Below, piece by piece: positions 16,144 to 24,469 of a DNA stretch of 34,634 nucleotides. Where the stretch lies: positions 1-34,634 of the forward strand of contig JBKPCD010000014.1 in assembly GCA_046727175.1 (NCBI GenBank), given 5' to 3'. Each line of letters opens with the position of its first letter. Positions within the stretch are counted from its first letter, which is position 1. Both the position numbers and the translations under genes were made by a program. A model generated the notes under the pieces. It was not told the DNA's origin. It saw only the letters and a program-made list of their open reading frames with translations, and did no database searches. Source of the DNA: JBKPCD01 sp046727175. GTDB lineage: Bacteria; Acidobacteriota; Vicinamibacteria; Vicinamibacterales; 2-12-FULL-66-21.

Positions 16144-17367
16144 CTAACGACCGTTCTTCCGCTCGCGCGCCACTTCGAGCTCTTTGAGGCGACGCGCTTC
16201 CGCGAATTCGCGCGCAGCGGCGGCCGATTGTCCGATGCGCTGGTACGCCTGCGCGAGCAGGAAATGCCACGAAGCATTTTGCGGTGCCGCCGAGACCGCA
16301 AGCTCGAGCTGCCGGGCAGCTTCCGCGCTGCTTCCGTCTTTGAGCAGAATCCGACCGAGCAGACCGCGCGACTCCGCCAGATTTCCTTCGAGTGCGACTG
16401 CTTGCTCAGCATGATGACGGGCATCGGCGAGTTGACCATCCTGCTCATCAATCCATGCCAAATAGACGTGCGCGTCCGCATCTCTTTCTGTTCGGTTCAG
16501 AGCGGCCATGAACGCGGCGCGGGCGCCGGTACGATTCCCCAGAAACAGGCGGCTGACGCCGATGTTCACCCAGAGTTGCGGTAAGTCGGCATTCAACGCG
16601 GCGGCGGCCTCGAACGCTTCCAGCGCCTTCTGATGGTCGTCATTCCGTTGGAAGACCAGCCCTCGCAGCTGGTGCCACAACGGTCGACCCTCCGGCGTTT
16701 GTGCGAGCCGCTCCGCGATGGCTTCAGATCGGGGATCGCTCTGCCGCGTATACGCGCGGCCAAGCGCAAAAAGAATGGCCGGTTCATTCGGCGCAGCATC
16801 TGCGCTCGCCTCGAGCAGCGGAATGGCTTCGGCGTCGCGACCGATCTCGACGAGCACCAGGCCGAGAAGCTGCCGCGCCTGCAGCAATGTCGGATCTGCA
16901 GCGTAGGCGGCCTTGAATTGGTCCGCGGCTGCTGCCAATGAGCCCACGCGGTAGTGCGCGAGTCCCAGGTTGACGCGCGCGGCGGTGAGCCGGGGATTGA
17001 TCGTCAACGCGCGTTCATAGGACGCGATCGCCTGTTCGTGATGGCCGAGCCGCGCGAGTACCGCACCGAGATTTGCGTGCGCTTCCGCAAGTTTCGGATC
17101 GCGCTCGATCGCTCGGCGGTACGCCTCCGCCGCGTGGGCCAGCTCTCCGCGCTGCTGTGCGGCGACACCTTCGCGGAAGTCCGCCGCCGCCGGTGATTGC
17201 TGCGCTGACGCGGGACACGCACTCATCGTCTGAGCGAGAAGAAGAACGGCAATCGCTCTCGTGCCGCAGCGTTTCAGCGCTGCCGGCGCGCACGCCCGTT
17301 CGTGCTGGCGCACCAAGGCCGAAAGGCCGCCCATACAACTGAAATCCGGGTCGGCTGTATTCTTCAC
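16144..17367 (-). CDS. exported TPR-repeat protein
   Basis: The 407-residue protein has a leader region ('AIAVLLLAQTMSACPASAQ', about residues 38-56) and then about nine tetratricopeptide repeats from residue 62 to 395, with unit signatures such as 'AHANLGAVLARLGHHEQAIA' and 'AWIDEQDGQLADARHHAEQA'. TPRs bind protein partners, so a scaffold role outside the cytoplasm is likely. The GTG start overlaps the stop of the upstream FG-GAP gene by four bases (GTGA), meaning coupled translation; the first 35 residues are poorly hydrophobic, and ATG 17334 is an alternative. The pairing of an ASPIC/FG-GAP protein with a TPR protein is common in Acidobacteriota. Confidence 0.85.
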   Translation of the reverse strand: MKNTADPDFSCMGGLSALVRQHERACAPAALKRCGTRAIAVLLLAQTMSACPASAQQSPAAADFREGVAAQQRGELAHAAEAYRRAIERDPKLAEAHANLGAVLARLGHHEQAIASYERALTINPRLTAARVNLGLAHYRVGSLAAAADQFKAAYAADPTLLQARQLLGLVLVEIGRDAEAIPLLEASADAAPNEPAILFALGRAYTRQSDPRSEAIAERLAQTPEGRPLWHQLRGLVFQRNDDHQKALEAFEAAAALNADLPQLWVNIGVSRLFLGNRTGARAAFMAALNRTERDADAHVYLAWIDEQDGQLADARHHAEQAVALEGNLAESRGLLGRILLKDGSSAEAARQLELAVSAAPQNASWHFLLAQAYQRIGQSAAAAREFAEARRLKELEVARERKNGR

Positions 17368-19205
17368 CGCTTGGCCAGGACGCCTTGCCCCTTCGTCAAC
17401 GAAACAATCCGATCAACGCCAGGAACATGGAACGCCTCGCGGACGCCATCGGGCCAACGTACCAGGACGCGATCGACGGTCGTTGCATCGCCGAGGCCAA
17501 AGTGGGCGCGAAAGTCCGACTGCGAGCAATAGCTGCTGCCGCTGACGATGTCGCGGCGCAGGCGACGAGCTCCGGCCTCCACCGTCACGACGGCACCAAT
17601 TGCGTCGCGGGGACCCCGAGCATCTCCGATCAGAGCGAAGGAGATCCAGCGGCCGGCTGGAACCACGTTCTTCAACAACGTGGGGCCCCGGTCTTGATTG
17701 TTGATCACAACATCCACGCGGCCGTCGTTGTCGAGATCGCCGAATGCGGCGCCGCGACCCGGCAGGACAGCAGCAAGGCCGCTGCCCGTTGCGGGAGGCA
17801 CCTCCTCGAATCGGCGGCCATCACGATTCCGGAACAGCAGCGGGCGCTGCGCCCACGTCATTCCCCAATCGAACTTGTCGACTTGTGGATACACGTGACC
17901 GTTGGCAACGAAAAGATCGAGCCAGCCGTCGTTGTCGAAATCGAGAAACCCGGTTCCCCACCCGAGAAACGGGATGGTCGGCATGCGGAGCCCAAGCGGC
18001 CCCGTCATGTCTGCGAACGTGCCATCGCCGAGATTCCGGCGCAACGTATTGGAGTCGTCGGAGAAGTTCGTGATGTAGGTGTCTACCCGGCCATCGTTGT
18101 CGTAATCGCCGAGCGCCAATCCCATTCCCGCCTGCTCGCGGCCTTCCTCATTCAACGCGAATCCCGCAGGAAAGCCGACCTCCTCGAACGTGCCCTTCCC
18201 GGTGTTCAGATACAGATAATTCGGCGTCGAATCGTTCACCACGAGCAGATCGAGATCGCCATCATCCTCGACATCGATCCAGGCGGTGGCGAAGCCGAAA
18301 TAGCCCGCATGATCCGTGACGCCGGCTTGCGCGGTCACGTCGACGAATCGATCGCCGACGTTCCGGAACAGCCGGTCGGGAGACCCCTGCAAACCACGAG
18401 GGCCGCACATCACCGGCTGACCCCGATACATGCACGAGGACGAGCCCTGGCCGGAGTTTGTCGTGCTTCGGCCGTGCTCCGAACGAAGCGCCTTCGGTGG
18501 CTGCTCCGGATCGATCTCGGCGTAACCGGCGACGAACAGGTCGAGTCGCCCATCGCGATCGTAATCGCCGAAACTTGCGCCCGTCGCCCATTCACCGCCT
18601 GCGACATGCATCTGCTCGGCCACATCGGTGAACGTGCCGTCGCGATTGTTGCGATACAGGCGGTTACCCCGGTAGTTCGTCACATATAGATCGACCCAGC
18701 CGTCGTTGTTGTAATCACCGGCGGCGACACCAAAGCCCCAACGGTCGTTGCCGACGCCGGCACGATCGGTGATGTCGGTGAATTTGAGATTGTGATCGTT
18801 ATGAAAGAGCGCGGCGCGCGGCGACGGCTCCGCCCCTTTGAGCGCGGCGCGCGTCGAGCCGTTCACGAAATAGACATCGAGCCACCCGTCGTTGTCGATA
18901 TCAACGAGGGCGACGCCGCCGGACGGCGCGTCGAGAATGATTGCTTTCTCCGGGGACCCGGATCGATGTCGGAACGTCTCGAGCCCGGAACCCGGCGTCC
19001 GATCTTCGAAAACAACCGGGGCACCGTCGACGAAACCGCCTGCCGTGATCGGTCGCGCGCGGCTGTCCTTGATCGGCTCGAAAACACCCGCCGTGCTGGC
19101 GCCACCAGGCGGTGGGCTGAGCGGTCGCTGCGCGGTCTGGCGGCCCAGTGCTGAGACGCCGCCGATGGTCAGGACGGCGAGAACGGTGATGCAGCTACGC
19201 AGCAT
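17364..19205 (-). CDS. exported FG-GAP/VCBS repeat protein with ASPIC/UnbV C-terminus
   Basis: This 613-residue exported protein (leader residues 1-21) contains at least seven FG-GAP/VCBS blades, each with a calcium-binding D-x-D-x-DG loop: DIDNDGWLD, DYNNDGWVD, DYDRDGRLD, DVEDDGDLD, DYDNDGRVD, DFDNDGWLD and DLDNDGRVD. It therefore forms an integrin-alpha-like beta-propeller. The end, 'GAVVTVEAGARRLRRDIVSG' through 'HFGLGDATTVDRVLVRWPDG', is the ASPIC/UnbV domain. The role is unknown; such proteins are abundant in soil Acidobacteriota and probably act at the cell surface. ATG 19205 is preferred over a TTG five codons earlier. The gene overlaps the TPR gene and follows the TonB receptor gene on the same strand. 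Confidence 0.9.
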   Translation of the reverse strand: MLRSCITVLAVLTIGGVSALGRQTAQRPLSPPPGGASTAGVFEPIKDSRARPITAGGFVDGAPVVFEDRTPGSGLETFRHRSGSPEKAIILDAPSGGVALVDIDNDGWLDVYFVNGSTRAALKGAEPSPRAALFHNDHNLKFTDITDRAGVGNDRWGFGVAAGDYNNDGWVDLYVTNYRGNRLYRNNRDGTFTDVAEQMHVAGGEWATGASFGDYDRDGRLDLFVAGYAEIDPEQPPKALRSEHGRSTTNSGQGSSSCMYRGQPVMCGPRGLQGSPDRLFRNVGDRFVDVTAQAGVTDHAGYFGFATAWIDVEDDGDLDLLVVNDSTPNYLYLNTGKGTFEEVGFPAGFALNEEGREQAGMGLALGDYDNDGRVDTYITNFSDDSNTLRRNLGDGTFADMTGPLGLRMPTIPFLGWGTGFLDFDNDGWLDLFVANGHVYPQVDKFDWGMTWAQRPLLFRNRDGRRFEEVPPATGSGLAAVLPGRGAAFGDLDNDGRVDVVINNQDRGPTLLKNVVPAGRWISFALIGDARGPRDAIGAVVTVEAGARRLRRDIVSGSSYCSQSDFRAHFGLGDATTVDRVLVRWPDGVREAFHVPGVDRIVSLTKGQGVLAKR

Positions 19206-19224
19206 CGTCCAGTACTGCAAAAAC

Positions 19225-19315
19225 AGAAGATAGAAGTCAGAGGCTGGAAACCAGAAGCTGGAAGTTAGAGCGAACGCGAACAGAATCCGCTCTAACTTCT
19301 AACTTCTCGCTTCTA
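19225..19315. repeat. degenerate heptamer array D (13 units)
   Basis: Thirteen units in one 7-bp register. The left half is purine-rich (AGAAGAT, AGAAGTC, GGAAGTT) and the right half is its complement type (ACTTCTA, ACTTCTC). GAAGTTAGAGCG (19261-19272) and CGCTCTAACTTC (19288-19299) form a perfect 12-bp stem. It lies in the gap between the TonB receptor stop and the FG-GAP start, and could modulate readthrough or mRNA stability. Confidence 0.75.
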
Positions 19316-19336
19316 TCGTCGTCATGGCGCGTTACT

Positions 19337-22300
19337 TCAGAAATAGACTTTCAGCCCCGCCTGAATCTGGCGCGGCGAGCGGAAGCTCGTGACCTGTCCC
19401 AGCATACCGCGCGTTGCCTGTGTGACTGGCTGGCCTGCGTTCGGCACGCTGACAGCCGTGTTGATTGCGTTGAACTGCACGTGATTGAACGTGTTGAACG
19501 TCTCGAGCCGGAACTGGATCATCGTTCGATCCCCCACGCGCGTGTTCTTGAACAGCGAGACGTCCCATTGGTTGATACCCGGACCGAGCAGAAAGCCTTT
19601 TGGCGTCGAGCCGAGGGTGCCGTCGGCCGGACGCCCGAACGCGAGCGGGTTGAACCACTCCAGGCGCGTCTGCTCCGCTGGATAGACATCGCCGCCGATA
19701 TAATCCGCGCGCACACCGCCGCCCGTCGTCCCCGGGTTGCCGTTCGACGTGATCGTGAGCGGTTGTCCGCTCCAGAACCGACTGATGCCTGAGAGCTGCC
19801 AGCCGTCCAGGAGCCCGCGACTCAGGGCGGTGTTGAACCATTTGGTTCCCGCGTTCGGCAGTTGGTACACGTAGTCGATCGTGACCTGATGCCTCCGGTC
19901 CAATCCGGACGGCCCCCACTCGCGATCGAGATCGAGGTAATAGCCGATCGCCGCGTTGTCGGTATCCACGTGGTCGAGAGATTTGGACAGGGTGTAGCCG
20001 ACATTCGCCGTGAAATGCCCACCGAAACGGCGAGTGAGCCGCGTCTGAAGGCCGTGGTACTCGCTCTCCGCGCCGAACTCGACGATGTTGACGGCTGTGT
20101 AGCCAAGGTACGGCCTGACGGCATCGGTTGTGTTGTTCGGCGGCGGGTTGGAGATCGTGTAGCCGAGCGGGAGCTGATTGATGTTGCGGAGGTACGCCAG
20201 ATGCGCGCCGCGGTTCCCGATGTACGCGGCATCGATCGCAAACTTCCACGGCAGCTGACGCTGTACGCCCACGTACCATGAGTACGTCCGCGGCGGGTGA
20301 CCCTCCCGGGCCGCGCCGACCGCACTGACGGGAAATCGGATCCCGGAATTCACGAGTGCCGGCGAGATGCCGTCGACGTTGCCGCCGAAGAGCCGAGGCG
20401 TGTAGCTGAGCGGCACGTTGCCAAGCCCATCGAAGTTCAGGTTGTTCTGCCGATAGCGTTCGTAAAAGATGCCGAACCCGCCGCGCACCGCCGTCTGGCC
20501 GTTTCCGGTGACGTCCCACGAGAACCCCGCGCGTGGCGCCCAATTAATTGTCCCGTCGATTGCGCCCTTCGGCAGCCCGGGCGAACCCTCCTCGACCATC
20601 CCGTTGAAAAAGTTTCCGCTGCCCGGGACGATGCTGCCCCGCAGCGGCCCGGTCGCCGTGACGATCCTCACGGCCTGCGACGGATCGTACGCCTCGGGCA
20701 CGAAGTAGTTCTGCAGGAACCGTCCTGTCGAGTACGTGGGTCCGAGATACGCAACGCGGAGCCCGTAATCGATCGTCAGGTGTCCTGTCGGCCGCCACGT
20801 GTCCTGACCGTATCCTTCGACACCGACATAGCGGAAATCGCCGTAGTAAATGCCGTCCGACTGTTGATAGGTCTGGTAATTCCCGAGCAGCAGGTTGGCG
20901 AGGCCGTAATTCGTGTTGTTGATCATCTGCGCGCTCGGCGAGAAGTCGAACGTGCCCATGTTCCACGACGGCTGCTGCGCCTTGAAAGCCATGTTGAAGA
21001 ACCCGCCACCCTTGAGCGTGTGTGTCCCGCGCAACCACGTCAGGTTGTCCGTAACCGCGATCTCGGGCGCCTCGGAGCGCCACGTCAGCGGGAATGGCGA
21101 GAAGGTGCAGTTGGTGCCGCAATTGAAGTTCGGGAACTTGTTCGCGATGTTGACCGGGCCGCCCTGCGCCCCGGTTGGGTACAGATCGCCGATACGGAAG
21201 CCGAGACGATCACGATCGTAGCGATCCGCTGACAGATTCTCGTCCTTGTCGACGACCTGATCGAGATTGGTGATGCCGACGATCATCTCGTTCGTGATCC
21301 TCGGCGAGACGACGTTGTACAAGTTGAACGAGTAGCTCTGTCCGGGCTTCTCGCGAAACATCGGGATCACGGGAAAGGTCTGCGTTGAAAAGATCCCGCG
21401 TGGCTCCAGCTCGCGCTGCGCGTCGGTCACGGCCCGGAAGAACATGCTCGTGCTCGAGGACAGCTGGTAATCGACGCGGACGACCTCCTGATCCTTGCGG
21501 AAGTTGTACAGCACGTCGTACGGCACGCGGATGAACTCTGGCGATCCCGACACCTGCTGCGCACGGGACACGTCCACCTGGCCGTAGATTTGATTGAGCA
21601 CGTTCAGGAACGCCGGGGCGTTCTGGTTCCACTCGGAGCGTGGCACCATGTTGTTCTCGTACGGCGTGCCGCCGGTGATCGCATCGGATGCATTGCGAAT
21701 GATCGTCCCCGGTCTGAACACGGTGCCGACGTTGAACGTCGTTCCGGCTATGTTGACGGGTGAGCCGTCGGCATTGAAGCGCAGCAGACGACGGAAGTCG
21801 CCGTTCAGCAGGTCGGGATGGAAGACGTCGAGAAACGCGTTCCGCGGCTGCTCGGCCCGAGTCGACTCGTGATTGAAGAAGAAGAACACCTTCTTGTTCG
21901 ACGAATTCGATACGCCGGGGATCGGCACCCAGCCGCCGATGTTGCCGCCGATCTGTTTGTAGTCGAGCGGCACCTTTGCGCCCGTCAGCGAGTCGTGCGG
22001 CGCCGCGTCCCATTTGCCGTCTCGACGGAACCCATAGAGCGTACCGTGGAACTGCTTGCCGCCGCTTCGGGTGGTGGAGGTGATCAGCACGCCGGCATTC
22101 CGTCCGTACTCCGCGTTGAACGCCGAGTTCTGCAGCTTGAACTCGCCCACGGCGTCGAGGCTCAACTGGGTATATTGCCCGTCGTTCGCGCCCGTGTCGG
22201 TATTCGGGGTGCCATCGAGCACGACGTTGTTCATGCTCTGACGCAGTCCGTTCACCATGAACCCTTCGGTGCTGTTGAACGCGAGCCGGAATCCCGTGTC

Positions 22301-22798
22301 GTTCGTGGCGACGCCGGGCAGCGTCTTGAGCAGGGACGTGAAGTCGCGCCCGTTCAGGCTCAGCTCCCGAATCTGGGTGTCGGTGATTGTGTACGACTTC
22401 TGGCTCGTGCCGACTTCGATGACCGGCGATTCAGCCGTCACGTCGACCGTTTCAGACAACGCGCCGACCTCGATTTTGACGCTCCCGAGATCGAGCACCT
22501 GCCCGGGATCGAGCACGAGGCCGCGACGCTCGAGTGTCTTGAATCCCGAGAGCTCCGCTCGCACGGTGTACTTGCCCCGGAGCAGCGAGACTAGGCTGAA
22601 GAACCCATCGGTCCCGGATGTCGTCTCGCGAGAGACGACGCCTTTCTCCTCATCGACCGCGGAGACGTGCACGCCAGGGAGCACGCTGCCCTGCTCGTCG
22701 ACGAGCCGGCCCTGAATCTGGGCGCTTTGCGCCCATGCGGTTGCCGTGATGATCCACGTGGCGGCGAATGCTGCACAGACCAATCCAATGCGTCGCAT
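19337..22798 (-). CDS. Oar-like TonB-dependent outer-membrane receptor
   Basis: The protein is 1153 residues from ATG 22798, with signal peptide 1-23. A carboxypeptidase-regulatory-like domain follows ('QIQGRLVDEQGSVLPGVHVS', about 26-105), then a plug domain ('LSLNGRDFTSLLKTLPGV', 'AEYGRNAGVLITSTTRSGG') and a long outer-membrane beta-barrel ending in aromatic 'AGLKVYF', as outer-membrane proteins do. The family (OmpA-related Oar type) is hugely expanded in Acidobacteriota and is thought to take up large or complex substrates with TonB energy; the ligand is unknown. GGGGGTGAG before 22798 supports this start over ATG 22852. It heads the minus-strand group with the FG-GAP and TPR genes. Confidence 0.92.
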   Translation of the reverse strand: MRRIGLVCAAFAATWIITATAWAQSAQIQGRLVDEQGSVLPGVHVSAVDEEKGVVSRETTSGTDGFFSLVSLLRGKYTVRAELSGFKTLERRGLVLDPGQVLDLGSVKIEVGALSETVDVTAESPVIEVGTSQKSYTITDTQIRELSLNGRDFTSLLKTLPGVATNDTGFRLAFNSTEGFMVNGLRQSMNNVVLDGTPNTDTGANDGQYTQLSLDAVGEFKLQNSAFNAEYGRNAGVLITSTTRSGGKQFHGTLYGFRRDGKWDAAPHDSLTGAKVPLDYKQIGGNIGGWVPIPGVSNSSNKKVFFFFNHESTRAEQPRNAFLDVFHPDLLNGDFRRLLRFNADGSPVNIAGTTFNVGTVFRPGTIIRNASDAITGGTPYENNMVPRSEWNQNAPAFLNVLNQIYGQVDVSRAQQVSGSPEFIRVPYDVLYNFRKDQEVVRVDYQLSSSTSMFFRAVTDAQRELEPRGIFSTQTFPVIPMFREKPGQSYSFNLYNVVSPRITNEMIVGITNLDQVVDKDENLSADRYDRDRLGFRIGDLYPTGAQGGPVNIANKFPNFNCGTNCTFSPFPLTWRSEAPEIAVTDNLTWLRGTHTLKGGGFFNMAFKAQQPSWNMGTFDFSPSAQMINNTNYGLANLLLGNYQTYQQSDGIYYGDFRYVGVEGYGQDTWRPTGHLTIDYGLRVAYLGPTYSTGRFLQNYFVPEAYDPSQAVRIVTATGPLRGSIVPGSGNFFNGMVEEGSPGLPKGAIDGTINWAPRAGFSWDVTGNGQTAVRGGFGIFYERYRQNNLNFDGLGNVPLSYTPRLFGGNVDGISPALVNSGIRFPVSAVGAAREGHPPRTYSWYVGVQRQLPWKFAIDAAYIGNRGAHLAYLRNINQLPLGYTISNPPPNNTTDAVRPYLGYTAVNIVEFGAESEYHGLQTRLTRRFGGHFTANVGYTLSKSLDHVDTDNAAIGYYLDLDREWGPSGLDRRHQVTIDYVYQLPNAGTKWFNTALSRGLLDGWQLSGISRFWSGQPLTITSNGNPGTTGGGVRADYIGGDVYPAEQTRLEWFNPLAFGRPADGTLGSTPKGFLLGPGINQWDVSLFKNTRVGDRTMIQFRLETFNTFNHVQFNAINTAVSVPNAGQPVTQATRGMLGQVTSFRSPRQIQAGLKVYF

Positions 22799-22872
22799 GC
22801 TCACCCCCGCGAAGCCTCGAAGGCCTGAAGTTTCCGCTGTCAACTGTGTCATCTGATATATCCGACCGCGGA

Positions 22873-22901
22873 GGTGTACATCCGGGCGACCATTGTGTCA
22901 A
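22873..22901 (-). promoter_or_regulatory. candidate promoter for the TonB receptor gene
   Basis: On the minus strand a perfect TTGACA (22901-22896) is followed after 17 bases by TACACC (22878-22873). The -35 is consensus but the -10 is poor (three of six). It would give a leader of about 65 bases with a ribosome site. Confidence 0.4.
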
Positions 22902-22930
22902 TAGCGCCCACGGCAGGCTTTGGATCATCA

Positions 22931-22993
22931 TGGCTTTCGGCTTTGGCCGGCTTTTGACTCGGGCTTTTGACTTCGGGCTTTGGGCTTTGGGCC
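22931..22993. repeat. degenerate heptamer array E (9 units)
   Basis: Nine units in one 7-bp register, for example TGGCTTT, CGGCTTT, TCGGGCT twice and TTGGGCT. All are on one strand without an inverted arm. It sits in the divergent gap between the TonB receptor and the nucleotidyltransferase genes, upstream of the latter's predicted -10. Confidence 0.7.
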
Positions 22994-23012
22994 CAGCCAA
23001 TAGCCTCACGAG

Positions 23013-23018
23013 TACAAT
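23013..23018 (+). promoter_or_regulatory. -10 element of a predicted leaderless nucleotidyltransferase transcript
   Basis: TACAAT ends seven bases before the GTG at 23026, and no ribosome site lies between. No -35 consensus is found. Confidence 0.4.
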
Positions 23019-23025
23019 TGCCGCC

Positions 23026-23640
23026 GTGATTCCTGCGCTGATTCTCGCCGCAGGACGTTCGGAACGCATGGGACGGTCCAAGGCGCTGCTTCCCGTCGCC
23101 GCTGACGGCCCGTCATTCGTTCGGAAGATCGCCGATGCCCTCCGTGCCGGCGGAATCGACGACGTCCTGGTCGTCGGCCGGCCAGAAGACGACGCGCTGC
23201 GCGCGGAAGTCGAACGACTTGGCACGAACGTGCGATTCGTCGCGAATACGCACGCCGACGATGGGCAGCTCTCGTCGCTCATCACAGGGCTCAACGTCGT
23301 CGATCACCCTGGCACACGAGCGCTCGTCGTCAATCCCGTCGACGTGCCATTGGTTTCTGCCACAACCGTTGCGACGATCGTTCAGACGTTCGCTCGCACG
23401 CAGGCGTCCATCGTGCGCGCGACCTATCAGAGACGCCACGGCCATCCCGTGCTGTTTTCGCGCGCTGTCTTTGACGATTTGCGGCGCGCGGACCCTGCGG
23501 TCGGGGCGAAGGCGGTCGTGCGCGCCCGCGCCGAGGAAGTGGTGGATGTCGACGTGCCCGATCCCGCCGTCATCGTGGACGTGGATTCGCCGGAAGATTA
23601 CGCGCGTCTCCTGGCCGGTTCGACCCGACACACATGCTGA
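23026..23640 (+). CDS. MobA-like nucleotidyltransferase (molybdenum-cofactor cytidylyltransferase type)
   Basis: This 204-residue protein opens with the nucleotide-binding signature 'LILAAGRSERMGRSKALLP' and continues with 'VVNPVDVPLVS', whose Asp would hold the metal-nucleotide, and 'RRHGHPVLFSRAVF'. These are typical of the MobA/MocA-like NTP-transferase family, which attaches CMP or GMP to molybdopterin; related enzymes activate sugars or are CoxI-type accessory factors. I chose GTG 23026 because the family motif starts only five residues later, and the upstream in-frame stretch is repeat DNA (array E). No molybdoenzyme gene is adjacent, so the target is unknown. Confidence 0.82.
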   Translation: MIPALILAAGRSERMGRSKALLPVAADGPSFVRKIADALRAGGIDDVLVVGRPEDDALRAEVERLGTNVRFVANTHADDGQLSSLITGLNVVDHPGTRALVVNPVDVPLVSATTVATIVQTFARTQASIVRATYQRRHGHPVLFSRAVFDDLRRADPAVGAKAVVRARAEEVVDVDVPDPAVIVDVDSPEDYARLLAGSTRHTC

Positions 23641-23929
23641 CCGTTTGCCCGCCCACGTCGACGCCGGTATACGCCGTCAACAATGAGTCTTCCAACCGGA
23701 TCGACGCCGGCGAGGCTCACCTCTTCGCGAGCGTCTATCGGCCGTCCAGCCGCAGGTGAAGACAACGTCCACACCCGGGCGACGCGCCAATTCTAGAGCA
23801 CGGCCAGCCGATCGCCATTTCGACTGAGAGCAAGATCGGTGACCTTTGACAGCGACTCTCTTTTCAAGCTGGATTGACGATCCTCGCGACACCACCGCTG
23901 AGCAGCCGTGCGTCGGGAGTGAGGTGGTT
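23641..23929. other. gap without a recognisable gene
   Basis: No open reading frame with family-like sequence is seen on either strand. The stretch ends in the tRNA promoter. Short in-frame readings antisense to the tRNA are artefacts. Confidence 0.5.
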
Positions 23930-23958
23930 TTGACCCCCGGCCGGCCGGGCGTTAGAAT
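23930..23958 (+). promoter_or_regulatory. sigma-70-type promoter of tRNA-Ala
   Basis: TTGACC (23930-23935) and TAGAAT (23953-23958) are spaced by 17 bases, 24 bases before the mature tRNA. A GC-rich segment fills the spacer. Confidence 0.75.
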
Positions 23959-23982
23959 GAAGAGTCGATTCCGCCAAGAAGT

Positions 23983-24058
23983 GGGCCTGTAGCGCAGTTG
24001 GGAGCGCGCCTGAATGGCATTCAGGAGGTCACGGGTTCGACTCCCGTCAGGTCCACCA
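23983..24058 (+). tRNA. tRNA-Ala (GGC anticodon), CCA encoded
   Basis: The sequence folds as a full cloverleaf. The acceptor stem GGGCCTG/CAGGTCC has one G-T pair. The anticodon stem CCTGA/TCAGG encloses the loop ATGGCAT with GGC at 24016-24018. The T arm is ACGGG-TTCGACT-CCCGT, then discriminator A and an encoded CCA. It decodes GCC alanine codons. tRNA 3' ends are frequent integration sites, and the DNA to the right looks accessory. Confidence 0.97.
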
Positions 24059-24078
24059 AACAAATCAACGAGTTACGG

Positions 24079-24109
24079 CCCGGCCCACAAAGCCGGGTCG
24101 TTTGTTTTT
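24079..24109 (+). terminator. intrinsic terminator of tRNA-Ala
   Basis: CCCGGC (24079-24084) and GCCGGG (24092-24097) form a stem with a 7-nt loop, followed after three bases by TTTGTTTTT. It is a standard Rho-independent terminator. Confidence 0.85.
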
Positions 24110-24415
24110 GCAACGAGATTGCAACGTAGACGCAAGTCGGCAAACGGCGTTAGCCCACTTTCTTCTAGTCGGGGGATACTGGAAAGTCTTTCGCGTCTCT
24201 GGTTTCGGCTGAGGTTTGCTTCGACTGGTATCCGTCGCAGCACGGCACAACATGGACAATAGCCGCGCCCGTGTGACACGGACAGTCACAATCCTGAAAC
24301 CACTTCATCGGAGCAATCCACCGATTTCCTCGACCTCCCAAACGTGATCCATTGTCGCTCGAGCCGAAGCGATTTCAGCGCGGCACGATTTCAAACTGAC
24401 CCACTACCCCGGCCC
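24110..24415. other. gap without a recognisable gene, right flank of the tRNA
   Basis: A weak minus-strand reading from about 24279 to 24073 would end close to the tRNA, where integrase genes often end. It is only 68 codons and shows no recombinase catalytic residues, so I do not call it a gene. Confidence 0.4.
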
Positions 24416-24444
24416 TTGACACAGCACGCGAGATAAGCTATACC
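24416..24444 (+). promoter_or_regulatory. sigma-70-type promoter of the PEP-CTERM gene
   Basis: A consensus TTGACA (24416-24421) is followed by a 17-base spacer and TATACC (24439-24444), 25 bases before the ATG at 24470. Confidence 0.7.
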
Positions 24445-24469
24445 CGCCGCGGTCCGAAAGAGGCCTCCC

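Noticed and set aside
22768..23025. Extended start for the nucleotidyltransferase
   Set aside because: The extra 86 codons cover the receptor's 5' end and heptamer array E; the family motif begins at 23026.
23677..24063. Minus-strand reading through tRNA-Ala giving 'GPDGSRTRDLLNAIQ'
   Set aside because: This is the familiar false peptide read antisense to a tRNA; the tRNA fold explains the sequence.
24073..24279. Possible integrase 3' end next to the tRNA
   Set aside because: Only 68 codons, with no Arg-His-Arg-Tyr recombinase residues recognisable.
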